DNA from: G963717155 sp963717155
GTDB taxonomy: Bacteria; Actinomycetota; Thermoleophilia; Gaiellales; JALYLC01
Length of the DNA stretch: 64,000 nucleotides
Assembly (NCBI GenBank): GCA_963717155.1
Contig: OY970326.1
Span: 2,046,001-2,110,000 of the forward strand
Reading direction: 5' to 3'
How positions within the stretch are numbered: position 1 is the first letter of the stretch; the number at the start of each line of letters is the position of its first letter. The translations under genes and the position numbers were made by a program. The notes under the pieces were generated by a model. That model made no database searches. It was not told where the DNA came from and saw nothing but the letters and a program-made list of their open reading frames with translations. Positions 54,461-64,000 of the stretch are shown one piece after another.

Positions 54461-56469
54461 TTCGGTGGAACCGGGTGCAGGCTTCGTGCGATCGCGACCA
54501 TCGTCTTGTTCGTCAGGCTGTCACCGAGCGTGTTGTCGACCCACACGACGTACTGGCGGCTGGGCCCGTAGAAGACCGCGATGCGATGGATGTTCGCGCC
54601 GTTCAGGTAGAGCTTCCAGAGCCGCCCGCCCTTCTTCGGCACGACGCGCTGCTGTGTCGGGCCGTCGAGGATCGGCGCCGAGGTCCAGGTCGTCCACTGG
54701 AGATCCCACGTGCCGGCGGTGGTCCGCGTCGTGTAGGCGGTCGCGTGGAGTCCCCAGCCGCCGTGCAGCCGATAGTGACGCAGCCAGCCGTCGGTCGAGT
54801 CGGGCTCGCCGAACGTGGTGTTCGTCGGCACGACCTTCGGGATCAACAGCGGGTAGTGGACGAGCTTCTGCTTGTAGCGGAACAGCGGGATCACGGCCGG
54901 ATCGACCGGCGAGACGGCCGCGGGCGAGAGCGTGGCCTGCGGCGTCGCGGGCGCGGTCGACTTGACGGACGACGGGTCGAAGCTCTTGCCGACCACGACT
55001 ACCACGTCGGCGAGCGGCTTGGTCTTACGGAACATCGCCGGGGCGCGCCCGATGTCGGCGTCGAAGAGCGCGACCTGCAGCTTGGTCGCCGCGCTCTTGG
55101 CGCGCTTGCTCGTGTAGTAGACCTTCGTCGTCTGGAAGTTCTGGGTGACCGTGTTGCCGGTGCCCGTGCGATCGAGGATGCCTCCGACCGTCCGGGTGTA
55201 GCCGACGTTGCGCAGCACCTGCGCGGCGTTCGCGGACGCGTGGTCGACACCCGAGCCGTTCAGCGTGATGACCTTGAGCTTCTTCGGCAGGATGGGCGGC
55301 ACGACCTTCTTCGTGGACACGCCCGGCCCGACCTGCCGTCCGCCGACGTTCGCGGCGACCTTCGACTGCGCGAAGTCGGGACTGAGGAACGACTGCACGT
55401 CGTTGTCGATCTCGGTCTGGCCGACCTCGACGTACTGACCGCCGGTGGCGGCGCCCTGGTCGCCCAGCAGCTTGATCTGCAGCGTGCGCGACTTCGGCAC
55501 CTCGGCGAGAGCGCGCGCGTACCCGATCAGCGTGTTCGGGCCCGGGACATGCTTGAGCTGCGAGACGATCTTGACGTTGTCGGAGACGTCGTTCACGAGG
55601 CTGACGAAGTTCGCGCCGACGGTCGTGAGATCGAGCTTGTGCTTCAGCTCCCGCAGGAATGCCTGCTGGCGCGCGAGGCGGTAGATGTCGCTGTCGTCAT
55701 GGCGGTAGCGCACGTACGCGAGCGCGTCGGCGCCGCGGAGCTTCTGGTAACCGGCCTTCAGGTCGATGTTCGTGTAGTCGCCCGATCCGGCCTGACCGTT
55801 CTGGTTGAAGTACCGCCGCTCGACATCCACGTAGACCCCGCCGACGTGGTCGACGATGCGCCGGAACCCGGTGAAGTTGACCGTGATCAGGTAGTTGATC
55901 TTGATCCCGAGCGTCTGCCGCACCGTCTCGAGCGCCAGGTTCGCGCCGCCGTAGCTGTAGGCGGCGTTCAGCTTGTTGATCCCGTAACCCGGGATGTTGA
56001 CGCGCATGTCGCGCGGCATCGAGAGCACGGTCAGGCTGTGCGCCTGGGGATCGAGGCGCATCAGCAGAAGGGTGTCGGAACGCGACTGCGTCGTCTTCTC
56101 CCACGAGCGATGGTCGTAGCCGAGCACCAGCACGGTGACGGGCTTGCCCGCGATCGGAAGGTCGAGATTGCTCGCCGCCTTCTGCAGGTCCTGGTCGTTC
56201 GAGATGTTCGTGACCTTCTCGAGCCGGTCGTACACGAACCAGGCGGTGACGCCGGCCGCGCCGATCCCCACCACGAGGATCACGCCGAGCACCCACAGGA
56301 TCGCCCGTTTCCAGCCGAAACCCTTGCGCGGGCGGCGCGCCTTGTAGACGGTGATCGGCGGGGGACGCAGCGACGGCGGCTCGAAGTCGCTAGGCGGCGT
56401 CTTGGTCGCCGATCCGGATGCGTGTTCGTCGTTGTTCAAGCGAGTACGGCGAAGCCCGGTCGGGGCCAA
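54457..56469 (-). CDS. LytR-CpsA-Psr (LCP) ligase with LytR_C domain
   Basis: The 670-residue protein has a cytoplasmic N-terminus, one membrane helix (residues ~55-80), an LCP domain (~105-300, RSDTLLLMRLDPQ, then MPRDMRVNIPGYG and RYRHDDSDIYRLARQQAFL), a LytR_C domain (~405-490) and a long C-terminal extension. LCP enzymes attach polymers to peptidoglycan. The downstream sugar-activation genes would supply precursors. The start is a TTG at 56469; another TTG at 56439 is equally possible. Confidence 0.88.
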   Translation of the reverse strand: MAPTGLRRTRLNNDEHASGSATKTPPSDFEPPSLRPPPITVYKARRPRKGFGWKRAILWVLGVILVVGIGAAGVTAWFVYDRLEKVTNISNDQDLQKAASNLDLPIAGKPVTVLVLGYDHRSWEKTTQSRSDTLLLMRLDPQAHSLTVLSMPRDMRVNIPGYGINKLNAAYSYGGANLALETVRQTLGIKINYLITVNFTGFRRIVDHVGGVYVDVERRYFNQNGQAGSGDYTNIDLKAGYQKLRGADALAYVRYRHDDSDIYRLARQQAFLRELKHKLDLTTVGANFVSLVNDVSDNVKIVSQLKHVPGPNTLIGYARALAEVPKSRTLQIKLLGDQGAATGGQYVEVGQTEIDNDVQSFLSPDFAQSKVAANVGGRQVGPGVSTKKVVPPILPKKLKVITLNGSGVDHASANAAQVLRNVGYTRTVGGILDRTGTGNTVTQNFQTTKVYYTSKRAKSAATKLQVALFDADIGRAPAMFRKTKPLADVVVVVGKSFDPSSVKSTAPATPQATLSPAAVSPVDPAVIPLFRYKQKLVHYPLLIPKVVPTNTTFGEPDSTDGWLRHYRLHGGWGLHATAYTTRTTAGTWDLQWTTWTSAPILDGPTQQRVVPKKGGRLWKLYLNGANIHRIAVFYGPSRQYVVWVDNTLGDSLTNKTMVAIARSLHPVPPK

Positions 56470-56592
56470 ACTCGGCGGAGTGTAGAGGATCGATCGGCAC
56501 GAAAAGCTCCGTCGAAGATGCGATTACCCCGTACACACCCCGTACGCTGATGGAGTGCAGAAGTTGGAAACGACCCCGCGGAGCATCGGCAC

Positions 56593-57867
56593 GTGACCGC
56601 GGCGCTCGGCGAGGCGCTGCGCCTGCTCGGCCTGCCCGTAGACCGCACCGTTGACGCCCCGATGCTCGCGTCGGCCTACCGCGACGCCGCTCGCGGTGCG
56701 CACCCCGACGCTGCACCTCCGGAGGAGCGCGACCTGCAGACCGAGCGGATGCGTGCCGTCAATCTCGCGCGCGATCTCGTACGCAACCACCTGCACGCGC
56801 TGGGAGCCGAGCCGTACGCGGCATTCGCCCCAGGCGACGACGGCCCACCGCTCGACGACTGGATGACCCAGGCGGCGATGGACGCCGACGGGCTCGGCGT
56901 GCGCTGGAACCCCAACGCCGCCCCGGTGTCGTGGGCCGCGCGCTTCGATGCGGCCCGCCGGGCCCTCGGAATCGCGGTCGGCGACGGCGTGATCGTCGCC
57001 GAGGACGGCAACATCCTGGTCGGCCGCGTGCACTCGTTCGACCAGTCGGTGCGGGTCGGCCTGCGAACGGTGATCCAGGGCCTTCCCGTCGAGGTGCGGC
57101 GCGTCGGCGTCGAGATCGAGTTCGAGGACGGCTCGCTGCGAACGGTCGACGCCGCGGATGTCGAGGCGTCGGCCTGGCGCTGCCCCGTGTGCCTGCGAAC
57201 GAGCGTCCACGGCCTGCCGCGTATGCGGCCATGCCCGCGCTGCCTCCGGCGCGCTCGCGCGGCCTACCCGCACTGGCGCGATCTCGGCGCCTCCCGCAGG
57301 CGGCTCCAGCGCCGCCTCGCACGGCTCGACGCCGAGCCGGCTCCGTTCTCGGCCCGGCGCTCGCCGCGCTATCGCGAGACGGAGGATGCCGCCGCGGAGG
57401 CGCTGCGGCGCGTCGAGTCGCTCGAGAGCACCCGCGAGGCGCTCGCCTCGGCGATCGCCGAGGCCCAGGCGGCGAGTGACCTGGCGGCCGCGCGCATCGA
57501 GCGCGCGCGCTCGGCGAGCGGCCAGGCGAAGCGGGCGGCAGAGCGCAAGAAGCACGCGGCCGACGCCCGCAAGGCCGCTGCGGCGCTCGCGGTGATCGAG
57601 GCCGAGATCGCCGAGACGCGCGAACGGGCGAGCGCGCTCGCGGCAGAGCGAGACGCCCTCGCGCGCGAGATGCAGGCGCGGCACGATGCCGCCCAGCGCG
57701 TCCGGGAAGCCGGCGAGCATCGGAGGAAGGACGAGCGCCAGCGGGCCGAGAAGGAGCTGCGCGAGGTCGAGCTCGAGCTCGCCGCGGTGGCGCCCGACGC
57801 GCCGGCACTGCTGGATGGGTTCGCGGCGTGGGGCCAGCCGCCGGATCGCTGGCTCGGAGAAGCCTGA
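56593..57867 (+). CDS. J-domain-like protein with zinc ribbon and coiled coil
   Basis: The 424-residue protein begins with a DnaJ-like helix pair and loop: LGLPVDR, AYRDAARGA, then H37-P38-D39 and a helix with RMRAVNLARDLV. The middle (~100-190) is beta-rich. A zinc ribbon C197-x2-C200-x13-C214-x2-C217 follows, then a long Ala/Arg/Glu coiled coil (~255-405). HPD is the Hsp70-activating motif, so it may recruit DnaK to an unknown partner. No dnaK or grpE is nearby. The gene converges on atpC. I know no named family with this combination. Confidence 0.6.
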   Translation: MTAALGEALRLLGLPVDRTVDAPMLASAYRDAARGAHPDAAPPEERDLQTERMRAVNLARDLVRNHLHALGAEPYAAFAPGDDGPPLDDWMTQAAMDADGLGVRWNPNAAPVSWAARFDAARRALGIAVGDGVIVAEDGNILVGRVHSFDQSVRVGLRTVIQGLPVEVRRVGVEIEFEDGSLRTVDAADVEASAWRCPVCLRTSVHGLPRMRPCPRCLRRARAAYPHWRDLGASRRRLQRRLARLDAEPAPFSARRSPRYRETEDAAAEALRRVESLESTREALASAIAEAQAASDLAAARIERARSASGQAKRAAERKKHAADARKAAAALAVIEAEIAETRERASALAAERDALAREMQARHDAAQRVREAGEHRRKDERQRAEKELREVELELAAVAPDAPALLDGFAAWGQPPDRWLGEA

Positions 57868-57888
57868 GCTTCCGCCGTCGTCTCGGCT

Positions 57889-58332
57889 CTAGGCGCGCCC
57901 CGCGACCTTCAGCTGGTTCTCGGCGACCGCGAGATCGCGCTCCGCGTTGCGCAGGCGCCCCACCTGCTCCTCGTCTCCGGTGACCTGCTCGATCACAGCT
58001 CGCGCCTCGTCGCGCGCATGCTCCGCCGCGGCGATGTCGATCGACCCGACCGGCACGGCCGAGTCGACCAGCACGACTGCCGTGTCGCCCTGCACCTTGA
58101 AGTAGCCGGCACCGGTCGCGAAGCGCTGGAACTGGGACTCGTCGGCGACCAGGCGCACGCGCGTCTCGCCGGGATTCAGCTCGGCGATCAGCGGGGCGTG
58201 CCGGGGGAGCACGCCGAGCTCGCCCTCGGCTCCCGGGACGACGATCATGCGCGCCCGATCGCGCAGCACCGACCCGTCCGGGGTCACGATCTCGACGTCG
58301 AGCGTGTGCGGTCCGCCGTCCGGAGTGGACAT
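57889..58332 (-). CDS. atpC: ATP synthase F1 epsilon subunit
   Basis: The 147-residue protein has the epsilon beta-sandwich (LDVEIVTPDGSVLRDRARMI; LGVLPRHAPLIAELNPG) and the C-terminal helical pair. It couples F1 to the rotor and can inhibit hydrolysis. Its start codon overlaps the atpD stop by one base. Confidence 0.95.
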   Translation of the reverse strand: MSTPDGGPHTLDVEIVTPDGSVLRDRARMIVVPGAEGELGVLPRHAPLIAELNPGETRVRLVADESQFQRFATGAGYFKVQGDTAVVLVDSAVPVGSIDIAAAEHARDEARAVIEQVTGDEEQVGRLRNAERDLAVAENQLKVAGRA

Positions 58333-59768
58333 CAGGCAGCCGCCGGCTCGCCCGTGAGCTCCTTGGCTGCCGCCACGACGTCCTCGATGTCGCCCTGCAG
58401 GAAGAACGCCTGCTCGGGCAGGTCATCGTGCTTGCCCTCGAGCACCTCGCGGAACGAGCGGATCGAGTCCTCGAGCTTGACGTACTTCCCGGCGCGACCG
58501 GTGAACGGCTCGGCCACGAAGAACGGCTGGCTGAGGAAGCGCTCGACCTTGCGGGCGCGCTGCACGACGACCTTGTCCTCGTCGGACAGCTCGTCCATGC
58601 CGAGGATCGCGATGATGTCCTGCAGGTCCTTGTAGCGCTGGAGCACGCGCTGCACCTGCGTCGCGACCTCGTAGTGCTCGTCGGACACCGTGCCTGGCTG
58701 CAGGATGCGCGATGACGAGTCGAGCGGATCGACCGCCGGATAGATGCCCTTCTCGGAGATCGCGCGCGAGAGCACCGTCGTGGCGTCGAGGTGGGCGAAC
58801 GTGTTCGCCGGAGCCGGGTCGGTAAGGTCGTCGGCAGGCACGTAGATCGCCTGCACCGACGTGACCGAGCCCCGCTTGGTCGACGTGATGCGCTCCTGAA
58901 GCTGCCCCATCTCGGTCGCCAGCGTCGGCTGGTAGCCGACGGCGCTCGGCATGCGTCCGAGCAGCGCCGACACCTCGGAGCCCGCCTGCACGAAGCGGAA
59001 GATGTTGTCGATGAAGAGCAGCACGTCCTGGCCGCCCTCGTCGCGGAAGTACTCCGCCATCGTCAGTCCGGTCAGGCCGACGCGCAGACGAGCGCCCGGC
59101 GGCTCGTTCATCTGGCCGTACACGAGCGCGGTCTTGTCGATCACGCCCGACTCGGTCATCTCGATCCAGAGATCGTTGCCCTCGCGTGTGCGCTCACCGA
59201 CGCCGGCGAACACGGAGAGCCCGCCGTGCTGCGTCGCGATGTTGTTGATCAGCTCCTGGATCAGCACCGTCTTGCCGACGCCGGCGCCTCCGAACAGGCC
59301 GATCTTGCCGCCCTTCACGTACGGCGCGAGGAGATCGATGACCTTGATGCCCGTCTCGAAGATCTCGGCGGTCGGCGTCAGCTGGTCGAAGGCCGGCGGC
59401 GCGCGGTGGATCGGCCAGCGCGGAGAGTCGGCGACGCCGCCGTCCTCCTTCTTGTCGATCGGCTCTCCGAGAACGTTGAAGATGCGTCCGAGCGTCTTCT
59501 CGCCGACCGGCACCGAGATCGGGGCGCCGGTGTCGTACGCGACGGCGCCACGAGCGAGGCCGTCCGTCGCGTCCATCGCAACGGCGCGCACGCGGTCGTC
59601 GCCCAGGTGCTGCTGCACCTCGGCGGTCAGCACGCGGGTCTCGCCGCCATCACCGGACAGCGGGATCTCGAGGGCGTTGTAGATGGCCGGGATCGACCCG
59701 GGGAAGACGGCGTCGAGGACGACGCCCTTGATCGCGACGATCTTTCCGGCGGGGCGCTCGTCGGCCAC
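58332..59768 (-). CDS. atpD: ATP synthase F1 beta subunit
   Basis: The 478-residue catalytic subunit has P-loop GGAGVGKTVLIQEL, the catalytic Glu region GERTREGNDLWIEM, and DELSDEDK of the regulatory loop. GTG 59768 follows GAGGAGC. A perfect palindrome lies in its leader (59798-59815). In most bacteria atpD follows atpG directly; here two unrelated genes come between. Confidence 0.97.
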   Translation of the reverse strand: MADERPAGKIVAIKGVVLDAVFPGSIPAIYNALEIPLSGDGGETRVLTAEVQQHLGDDRVRAVAMDATDGLARGAVAYDTGAPISVPVGEKTLGRIFNVLGEPIDKKEDGGVADSPRWPIHRAPPAFDQLTPTAEIFETGIKVIDLLAPYVKGGKIGLFGGAGVGKTVLIQELINNIATQHGGLSVFAGVGERTREGNDLWIEMTESGVIDKTALVYGQMNEPPGARLRVGLTGLTMAEYFRDEGGQDVLLFIDNIFRFVQAGSEVSALLGRMPSAVGYQPTLATEMGQLQERITSTKRGSVTSVQAIYVPADDLTDPAPANTFAHLDATTVLSRAISEKGIYPAVDPLDSSSRILQPGTVSDEHYEVATQVQRVLQRYKDLQDIIAILGMDELSDEDKVVVQRARKVERFLSQPFFVAEPFTGRAGKYVKLEDSIRSFREVLEGKHDDLPEQAFFLQGDIEDVVAAAKELTGEPAAA

Positions 59769-59797
59769 GTGCGTTGCTCCTCGGTCGGGCAGCTGGA

Positions 59798-59815
59798 CGC
59801 CTGGGTTCCCAGGCG
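59798..59815. repeat. Perfect palindrome in the atpD leader
   Basis: CGCCTGGG and CCCAGGCG are perfect inverted arms separated by two bases, 29 nt before the atpD start codon. It could be an operator, a weak terminator for the preceding gene pair, or an RNA processing site. Confidence 0.5.
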
Positions 59816-59914
59816 CACGAACTCTACCCGACTGGAGCCTCCTCCGCGACCCTTACACGGCAACTGGAGCCATCTCGCGCCTCTCGCCGACGCGATCTGC
59901 CCTGTTACAAACGG

Positions 59915-60361
59915 TTAGCGATCCTGGGGTCTGCCCGAGTGCACCACGGGCGTCACGACGGGCAGCGGCGCGTCGTTGATCGCGACGACCACGCGTCCCG
60001 GAGGCGTCCACTGCCGGTGCGTGCTTCCCGAGCCGAGCGTGCCGGCGAAGACCCCGGCGGCGACCGCGGCGACGGCGAGGCCCACGGCCGCGACGGTGCG
60101 CACACGACCACGACCACGGCGACGACGCGCAGGCTGCTGCGGCGGCAACACGAGCTGCTGCAGCGGTCGAGCGGGCTCCGCGGTACGCACGCGCAGGACG
60201 AGCGACTCCGCGAGCGCCGACCATTCGCTGCAGGCAGCGCACTCGGCGACGTGGGCACGCAGTGCGGCACGCTCGGTCTCGGTTGCCTCTCCATCGACGG
60301 CAGCCGAGATCCAGACGCGTACGGCCTGGCACGTTGGGTTGAGTTCGGGTGGCACCATCAC
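59915..60361 (-). CDS. Zinc-finger anti-sigma-like membrane protein
   Basis: The 148-residue protein has an N-terminal ZAS/zf-HC2 domain (C11, then H37-x3-C41-x2-C44 in AHVAECAAC), an Arg-rich linker, a single membrane helix (~90-108, VAAVGLAVAAVAAGVFAG) and a short outer tail. That is the shape of anti-sigma factors of ECF sigmas, but no sigma gene is adjacent. It overlaps the upstream binding-protein gene by 4 nt, so the two are co-translated. Confidence 0.8.
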   Translation of the reverse strand: MMVPPELNPTCQAVRVWISAAVDGEATETERAALRAHVAECAACSEWSALAESLVLRVRTAEPARPLQQLVLPPQQPARRRRGRGRVRTVAAVGLAVAAVAAGVFAGTLGSGSTHRQWTPPGRVVVAINDAPLPVVTPVVHSGRPQDR

Positions 60362-61998
60362 GGATTCGGGGTCAGCGCCGCGAGGTCGATGCCGACGATC
60401 GGGTGGATAAAGGCTTCATGGATCCTTGACGACACGACGAGCGGAAAGTTTGCGTGCGCCAGAATGGTTACAGGATCTGCGCGCAGCGCAATGCGCCGGG
60501 CAACCCGATCGAACGCCTGGGCACGCGCGTCCCCCAGCGAGACGTCCGCGTGTCGGGTCAGGCGGACGAGCCCCGAGTCGCCCGCGACCGGCGGAGGGGG
60601 CTCCGCATTTCGGAAGCCGCCGGGCGCGACGATCGGCTCGACGACCGCGGCCGGATCGGCGTACGCGGGGTGCAGCCAACCCAGCTCGAGCGGCCGCTCG
60701 CCGCCGTGCACGATGCGGATCTTCGAGCCGATGAGCGGCCCGAGCGCACGGGCGACCACGGCAGCCTGGGCCGCGCACACCGCTCCGGGACACACCCGCA
60801 GCCTGATGTCGAACGGGCCCTTCTCGCCTCCCTCGGCGACCGCGCGCAGGAACAGCCGGCGGGCGAGCACGGGGTCAGGGGTCAGCGCTCCGACGGAGGC
60901 GGCCCGCGCGCTCGGCATCGTCGCCGGAAGCACGGCGTCGGTTCCGATCGCCGCACCCGGCCCGGCCGCGCGTGCGATCGCCCGCCGGTCGAGCGCCACC
61001 GAGACCGCCTGCCGCACGCCCTGGAGATCGAACGGCGGCCAGCCGGCATCGATCCGGAGGTAGGCGACCCCGCCACTGGGAGCAGCCAGAAGGTCGGCAC
61101 CGGTCGGCAGGGGCGGAGCGGCGCCGGGAGGCCCGTCGAGGACCGCGTCGGCGCGTCCGTTCGCGACCGCTGCGATCGCCGCCTCCGATCCAAGTCCCAG
61201 GCGCACGTCGATGCGGTCCGCCACACCGCGCGGACCGAGGACCGTCGCCGTGAAGTTCCGGTTGCGCAGGAGCGTCAGGTGCCCGGGGCCTGCGCTCGCG
61301 AGGCGATAGGGGCCCGTCGCGTCAGCGCGCCACGCGCGTGCGCCGATCGGGCGATGCGGCGTGCCGGCGGGCAGCGGGCAGGTGTAGGCGGATGCGACGC
61401 GTGCGAGCAGCGAGCGGCCGCTCGTGTTGAGGTGGAACGTCACGCCGCCTGCCGAGGTCGTGATTCCCGAGATGTCCTGCGCGCGTCCGTCGCGGTACGC
61501 CGCGAGACCCTTGAGGTCGCCGAAGAGCGCCGCGCCCGGAGAGTGCAGCCGCGGGTCCAGCAGGCGCTCGAACGTCGCCTTCACGTCGTCCGGCGTCACG
61601 TCGGCGCCGTTTGCGAACTGCACGTGCGCCTTGAGCGCGAACGTGAAGCTGCGTCCATCCTTCGAGACCGAGGGCAACTCGCGCGCGAGCCCCGGTATCA
61701 GCGTGCGACCGCCCTCGCCGGGCTCGTCCGCGTAGGTCAGGAGCGGCTCGCACGTGACGAACGCGATCCGCTGGGACGCGGGATCGCTCGCGAACGCCGG
61801 ATCGAGCGCGATGCTGGTCGCCGCGGTGACCAGATGGAGGGTGCCCCCGTGCCTGGCCGGAAGCTGAGGGGCGAGCGGCGCCGTCGGCCGAACAGCCGCC
61901 TTCCCCCCACCCCCGCATGCTGTCGCAGCGAGGGAGACCGCGACCAGCACGATCGCCTGCAGCGCGAGCAGCGCCCGCCGTCGGGGGACAGCCATCAC
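60358..61998 (-). CDS. Peptide-type substrate-binding lipoprotein (SBP family 5)
   Basis: The 546-residue protein has a lipoprotein signal (lipobox AATA-C28-G) and a family 5 solute-binding fold (LKAHVQFANGADVTPDDVKA; GVRQAVSVALDRRAIARA). No permease or ATPase lies nearby, so it is an orphan binding protein, perhaps a sensor for the overlapping anti-sigma-like protein. Its place between atpG and atpD is unusual. The start is GTG 61998 or the next codon, ATG. Confidence 0.85.
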   Translation of the reverse strand: MMAVPRRRALLALQAIVLVAVSLAATACGGGGKAAVRPTAPLAPQLPARHGGTLHLVTAATSIALDPAFASDPASQRIAFVTCEPLLTYADEPGEGGRTLIPGLARELPSVSKDGRSFTFALKAHVQFANGADVTPDDVKATFERLLDPRLHSPGAALFGDLKGLAAYRDGRAQDISGITTSAGGVTFHLNTSGRSLLARVASAYTCPLPAGTPHRPIGARAWRADATGPYRLASAGPGHLTLLRNRNFTATVLGPRGVADRIDVRLGLGSEAAIAAVANGRADAVLDGPPGAAPPLPTGADLLAAPSGGVAYLRIDAGWPPFDLQGVRQAVSVALDRRAIARAAGPGAAIGTDAVLPATMPSARAASVGALTPDPVLARRLFLRAVAEGGEKGPFDIRLRVCPGAVCAAQAAVVARALGPLIGSKIRIVHGGERPLELGWLHPAYADPAAVVEPIVAPGGFRNAEPPPPVAGDSGLVRLTRHADVSLGDARAQAFDRVARRIALRADPVTILAHANFPLVVSSRIHEAFIHPIVGIDLAALTPNP

Positions 61999-62058
61999 AG
62001 AACGGTAGCGGCCCTAGCTGAGCGGATACCGAGTGTCGGCGAGGCCGCCGAGGCCGAC

Positions 62059-62937
62059 CTACTGCAGCGCGTCCGCTCCCGCCACGACCTCGAGGATCTC
62101 CTGCGTGATCTCGGCCTGGCGGGCGCGGTTCATCGCGAGCGTCAGCCCGTCGATCAGCTCGTTCGCATTCTTCGAGGCGTTGCCCATCGCCGTCATGCGG
62201 GCACCATGCTCGGACGCGGTCGACTCGAGGAGGGCGCGATACACCGCGATCTCGATCGAGGTCTGCAGCAGGCCGTCGAGCATGTCCTCGGCATCGGGCT
62301 CGAAGATCACGATGCCCTCGAGGGCGCGATCGCGCGGCGACATGTCGGCCAGCCGACCCTCGGGGATCGGCAGCAGCTCCTCGACGACGACACGCTGGCT
62401 GAGCGCGCTCTCGAAGTGGTTGTACACGAGCGCGACCCGGTCCACGGTTCCGTCGCGGAAGAGCTTGCACAGCGCCTCGGCGATCGCAGCGGCATCACCG
62501 TAGGTCGGGCGGTCGGTGAAGCCCTGCCAGCTGTCGAGAAGCTCGAGTCCGCGGAAGCGCAGCGATCCGATGCCGCGCTTGCCGACCGCGAGCCAGCGCG
62601 TCTCGTGCCCGGCCGCACGCTCCCTGCGCCCGTCGGAGATCGCAGTGCGCAGCACCTGCGCGTTGAACGCGCCTGCGAGACCGCGATCGCCCGTCAGGAC
62701 GCACAGCGCGCTGACCTGCGTCTCCCGTCGCGCGAGCAAGGGCTCGCCGTGGACGTTGGCCCGGCCCGCAGCCTCGACCTCGAGCTCGTGCATCCGATCG
62801 GCGTACGGCCGCAGCGCCTCGATCCGCATCTGCGCCCGTCGCAGCTTGGACGCCGAGACCAGCTCGAGCGCCTTCGTGATCTTGCGCGTGTTGCGGACCG
62901 AGCGGATCCGCCGCTTGATGTCTTGCTGGCTTGCCAC
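62059..62937 (-). CDS. atpG: ATP synthase F1 gamma subunit
   Basis: The 292-residue central-shaft subunit has the N-terminal RRIRSVRNTRKITKALELVS and the C-terminal ATDNAxE-like rotor helix (LTLAMNRARQAEITQEILEV). It turns inside the alpha3-beta3 ring. It follows atpA after 7 nt. The next gene downstream is not atpD but the binding lipoprotein, 60 nt away. Confidence 0.95.
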   Translation of the reverse strand: MASQQDIKRRIRSVRNTRKITKALELVSASKLRRAQMRIEALRPYADRMHELEVEAAGRANVHGEPLLARRETQVSALCVLTGDRGLAGAFNAQVLRTAISDGRRERAAGHETRWLAVGKRGIGSLRFRGLELLDSWQGFTDRPTYGDAAAIAEALCKLFRDGTVDRVALVYNHFESALSQRVVVEELLPIPEGRLADMSPRDRALEGIVIFEPDAEDMLDGLLQTSIEIAVYRALLESTASEHGARMTAMGNASKNANELIDGLTLAMNRARQAEITQEILEVVAGADALQ

Positions 62938-62944
62938 CCGACGA

Positions 62945-64000
<1,056 letters not shown>

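Noticed and set aside
54475..56550. Plus-strand open frame opposite the LCP ligase
   Set aside because: Antisense shadow of a clear LCP/LytR_C protein; residues are typical complement bias.

Overview
The window comes from a high-GC actinobacterium. Gene order (comF-hpf-secA-prfB-ftsE-ftsX-S41 protease-RNB nuclease-smpB-ssrA), a predicted F420-type PPOX flavoprotein, a Tat-exported binding protein and large GTG/TTG start use all fit Actinomycetota. Class Thermoleophilia is my guess from overall gene content; it is not shown by the sequence. No rRNA, tRNA, CRISPR, transposase or integrase was seen.

Region 1 (1-16.2 kb) is catabolic. It holds the end of a carnitine dehydrogenase/thioesterase fusion, a choline sulfatase, a CocE-type hydrolase, a Rieske oxygenase, an IclR regulator, a complete Dpp/Opp-type ABC importer (binding protein, two permeases, fused double ATPase), an alpha/beta hydrolase and a zinc alcohol dehydrogenase. 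Together these suggest uptake and breakdown of quaternary amines or related small compounds. A promoter plus a highly structured leader (2580-2730) precedes a small nuclease-fold gene and matches no RNA family I know.

Region 2 (16.3-27 kb) is signalling and surface: a PAS-GGDEF-EAL protein, a class II amidotransferase, a secreted phosphoesterase with an anchored partner, an ECF sigma factor with fused zinc-finger/membrane/repeat tail, and a small cluster of an unknown sensor-like protein, a LuxR-type HTH protein and a PAS-EAL protein.

Region 3 (27-36.3 kb) looks like a sulfide/persulfide island: SQR-type flavoprotein, single-cysteine TusE/DsrC, DsrE2, DUF2269-like membrane protein, methyltransferase, MMPL transporter, YgaP-like membrane protein, glutaredoxin-like protein, OsmC, an ArsR repressor, and a truncated-thioredoxin/rhodanese/persulfide-dioxygenase fusion. 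Two promoters share the palindrome ACAANNACGTNNTTGT, the likely ArsR operator. Several genes here need frameshift corrections, and the island ends in a broken rhodanese next to the 3' end of ssrA, a classic integration site.

Region 4 (36.4-64 kb) is conserved core: ssrA, smpB, RNB ribonuclease, S41 protease, ftsX, ftsE, prfB with its programmed +1 frameshift, secA, hpf, comF, two NDP-sugar nucleotidyltransferases around ahcY, a UDP-sugar dehydrogenase, an LCP ligase, a J-domain/zinc-ribbon/coiled-coil protein and the F1 ATP synthase genes atpA-G-D-C. The atp genes are interrupted between atpG and atpD by a peptide-binding lipoprotein and a zinc-finger anti-sigma-like protein.

Five genes carry apparent disruptive indels or lack a start (11.9, 22.6, 27.4, 28.2 and 30.3-30.7 kb). 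Sequencing or assembly error and true decay cannot be told apart from sequence alone.
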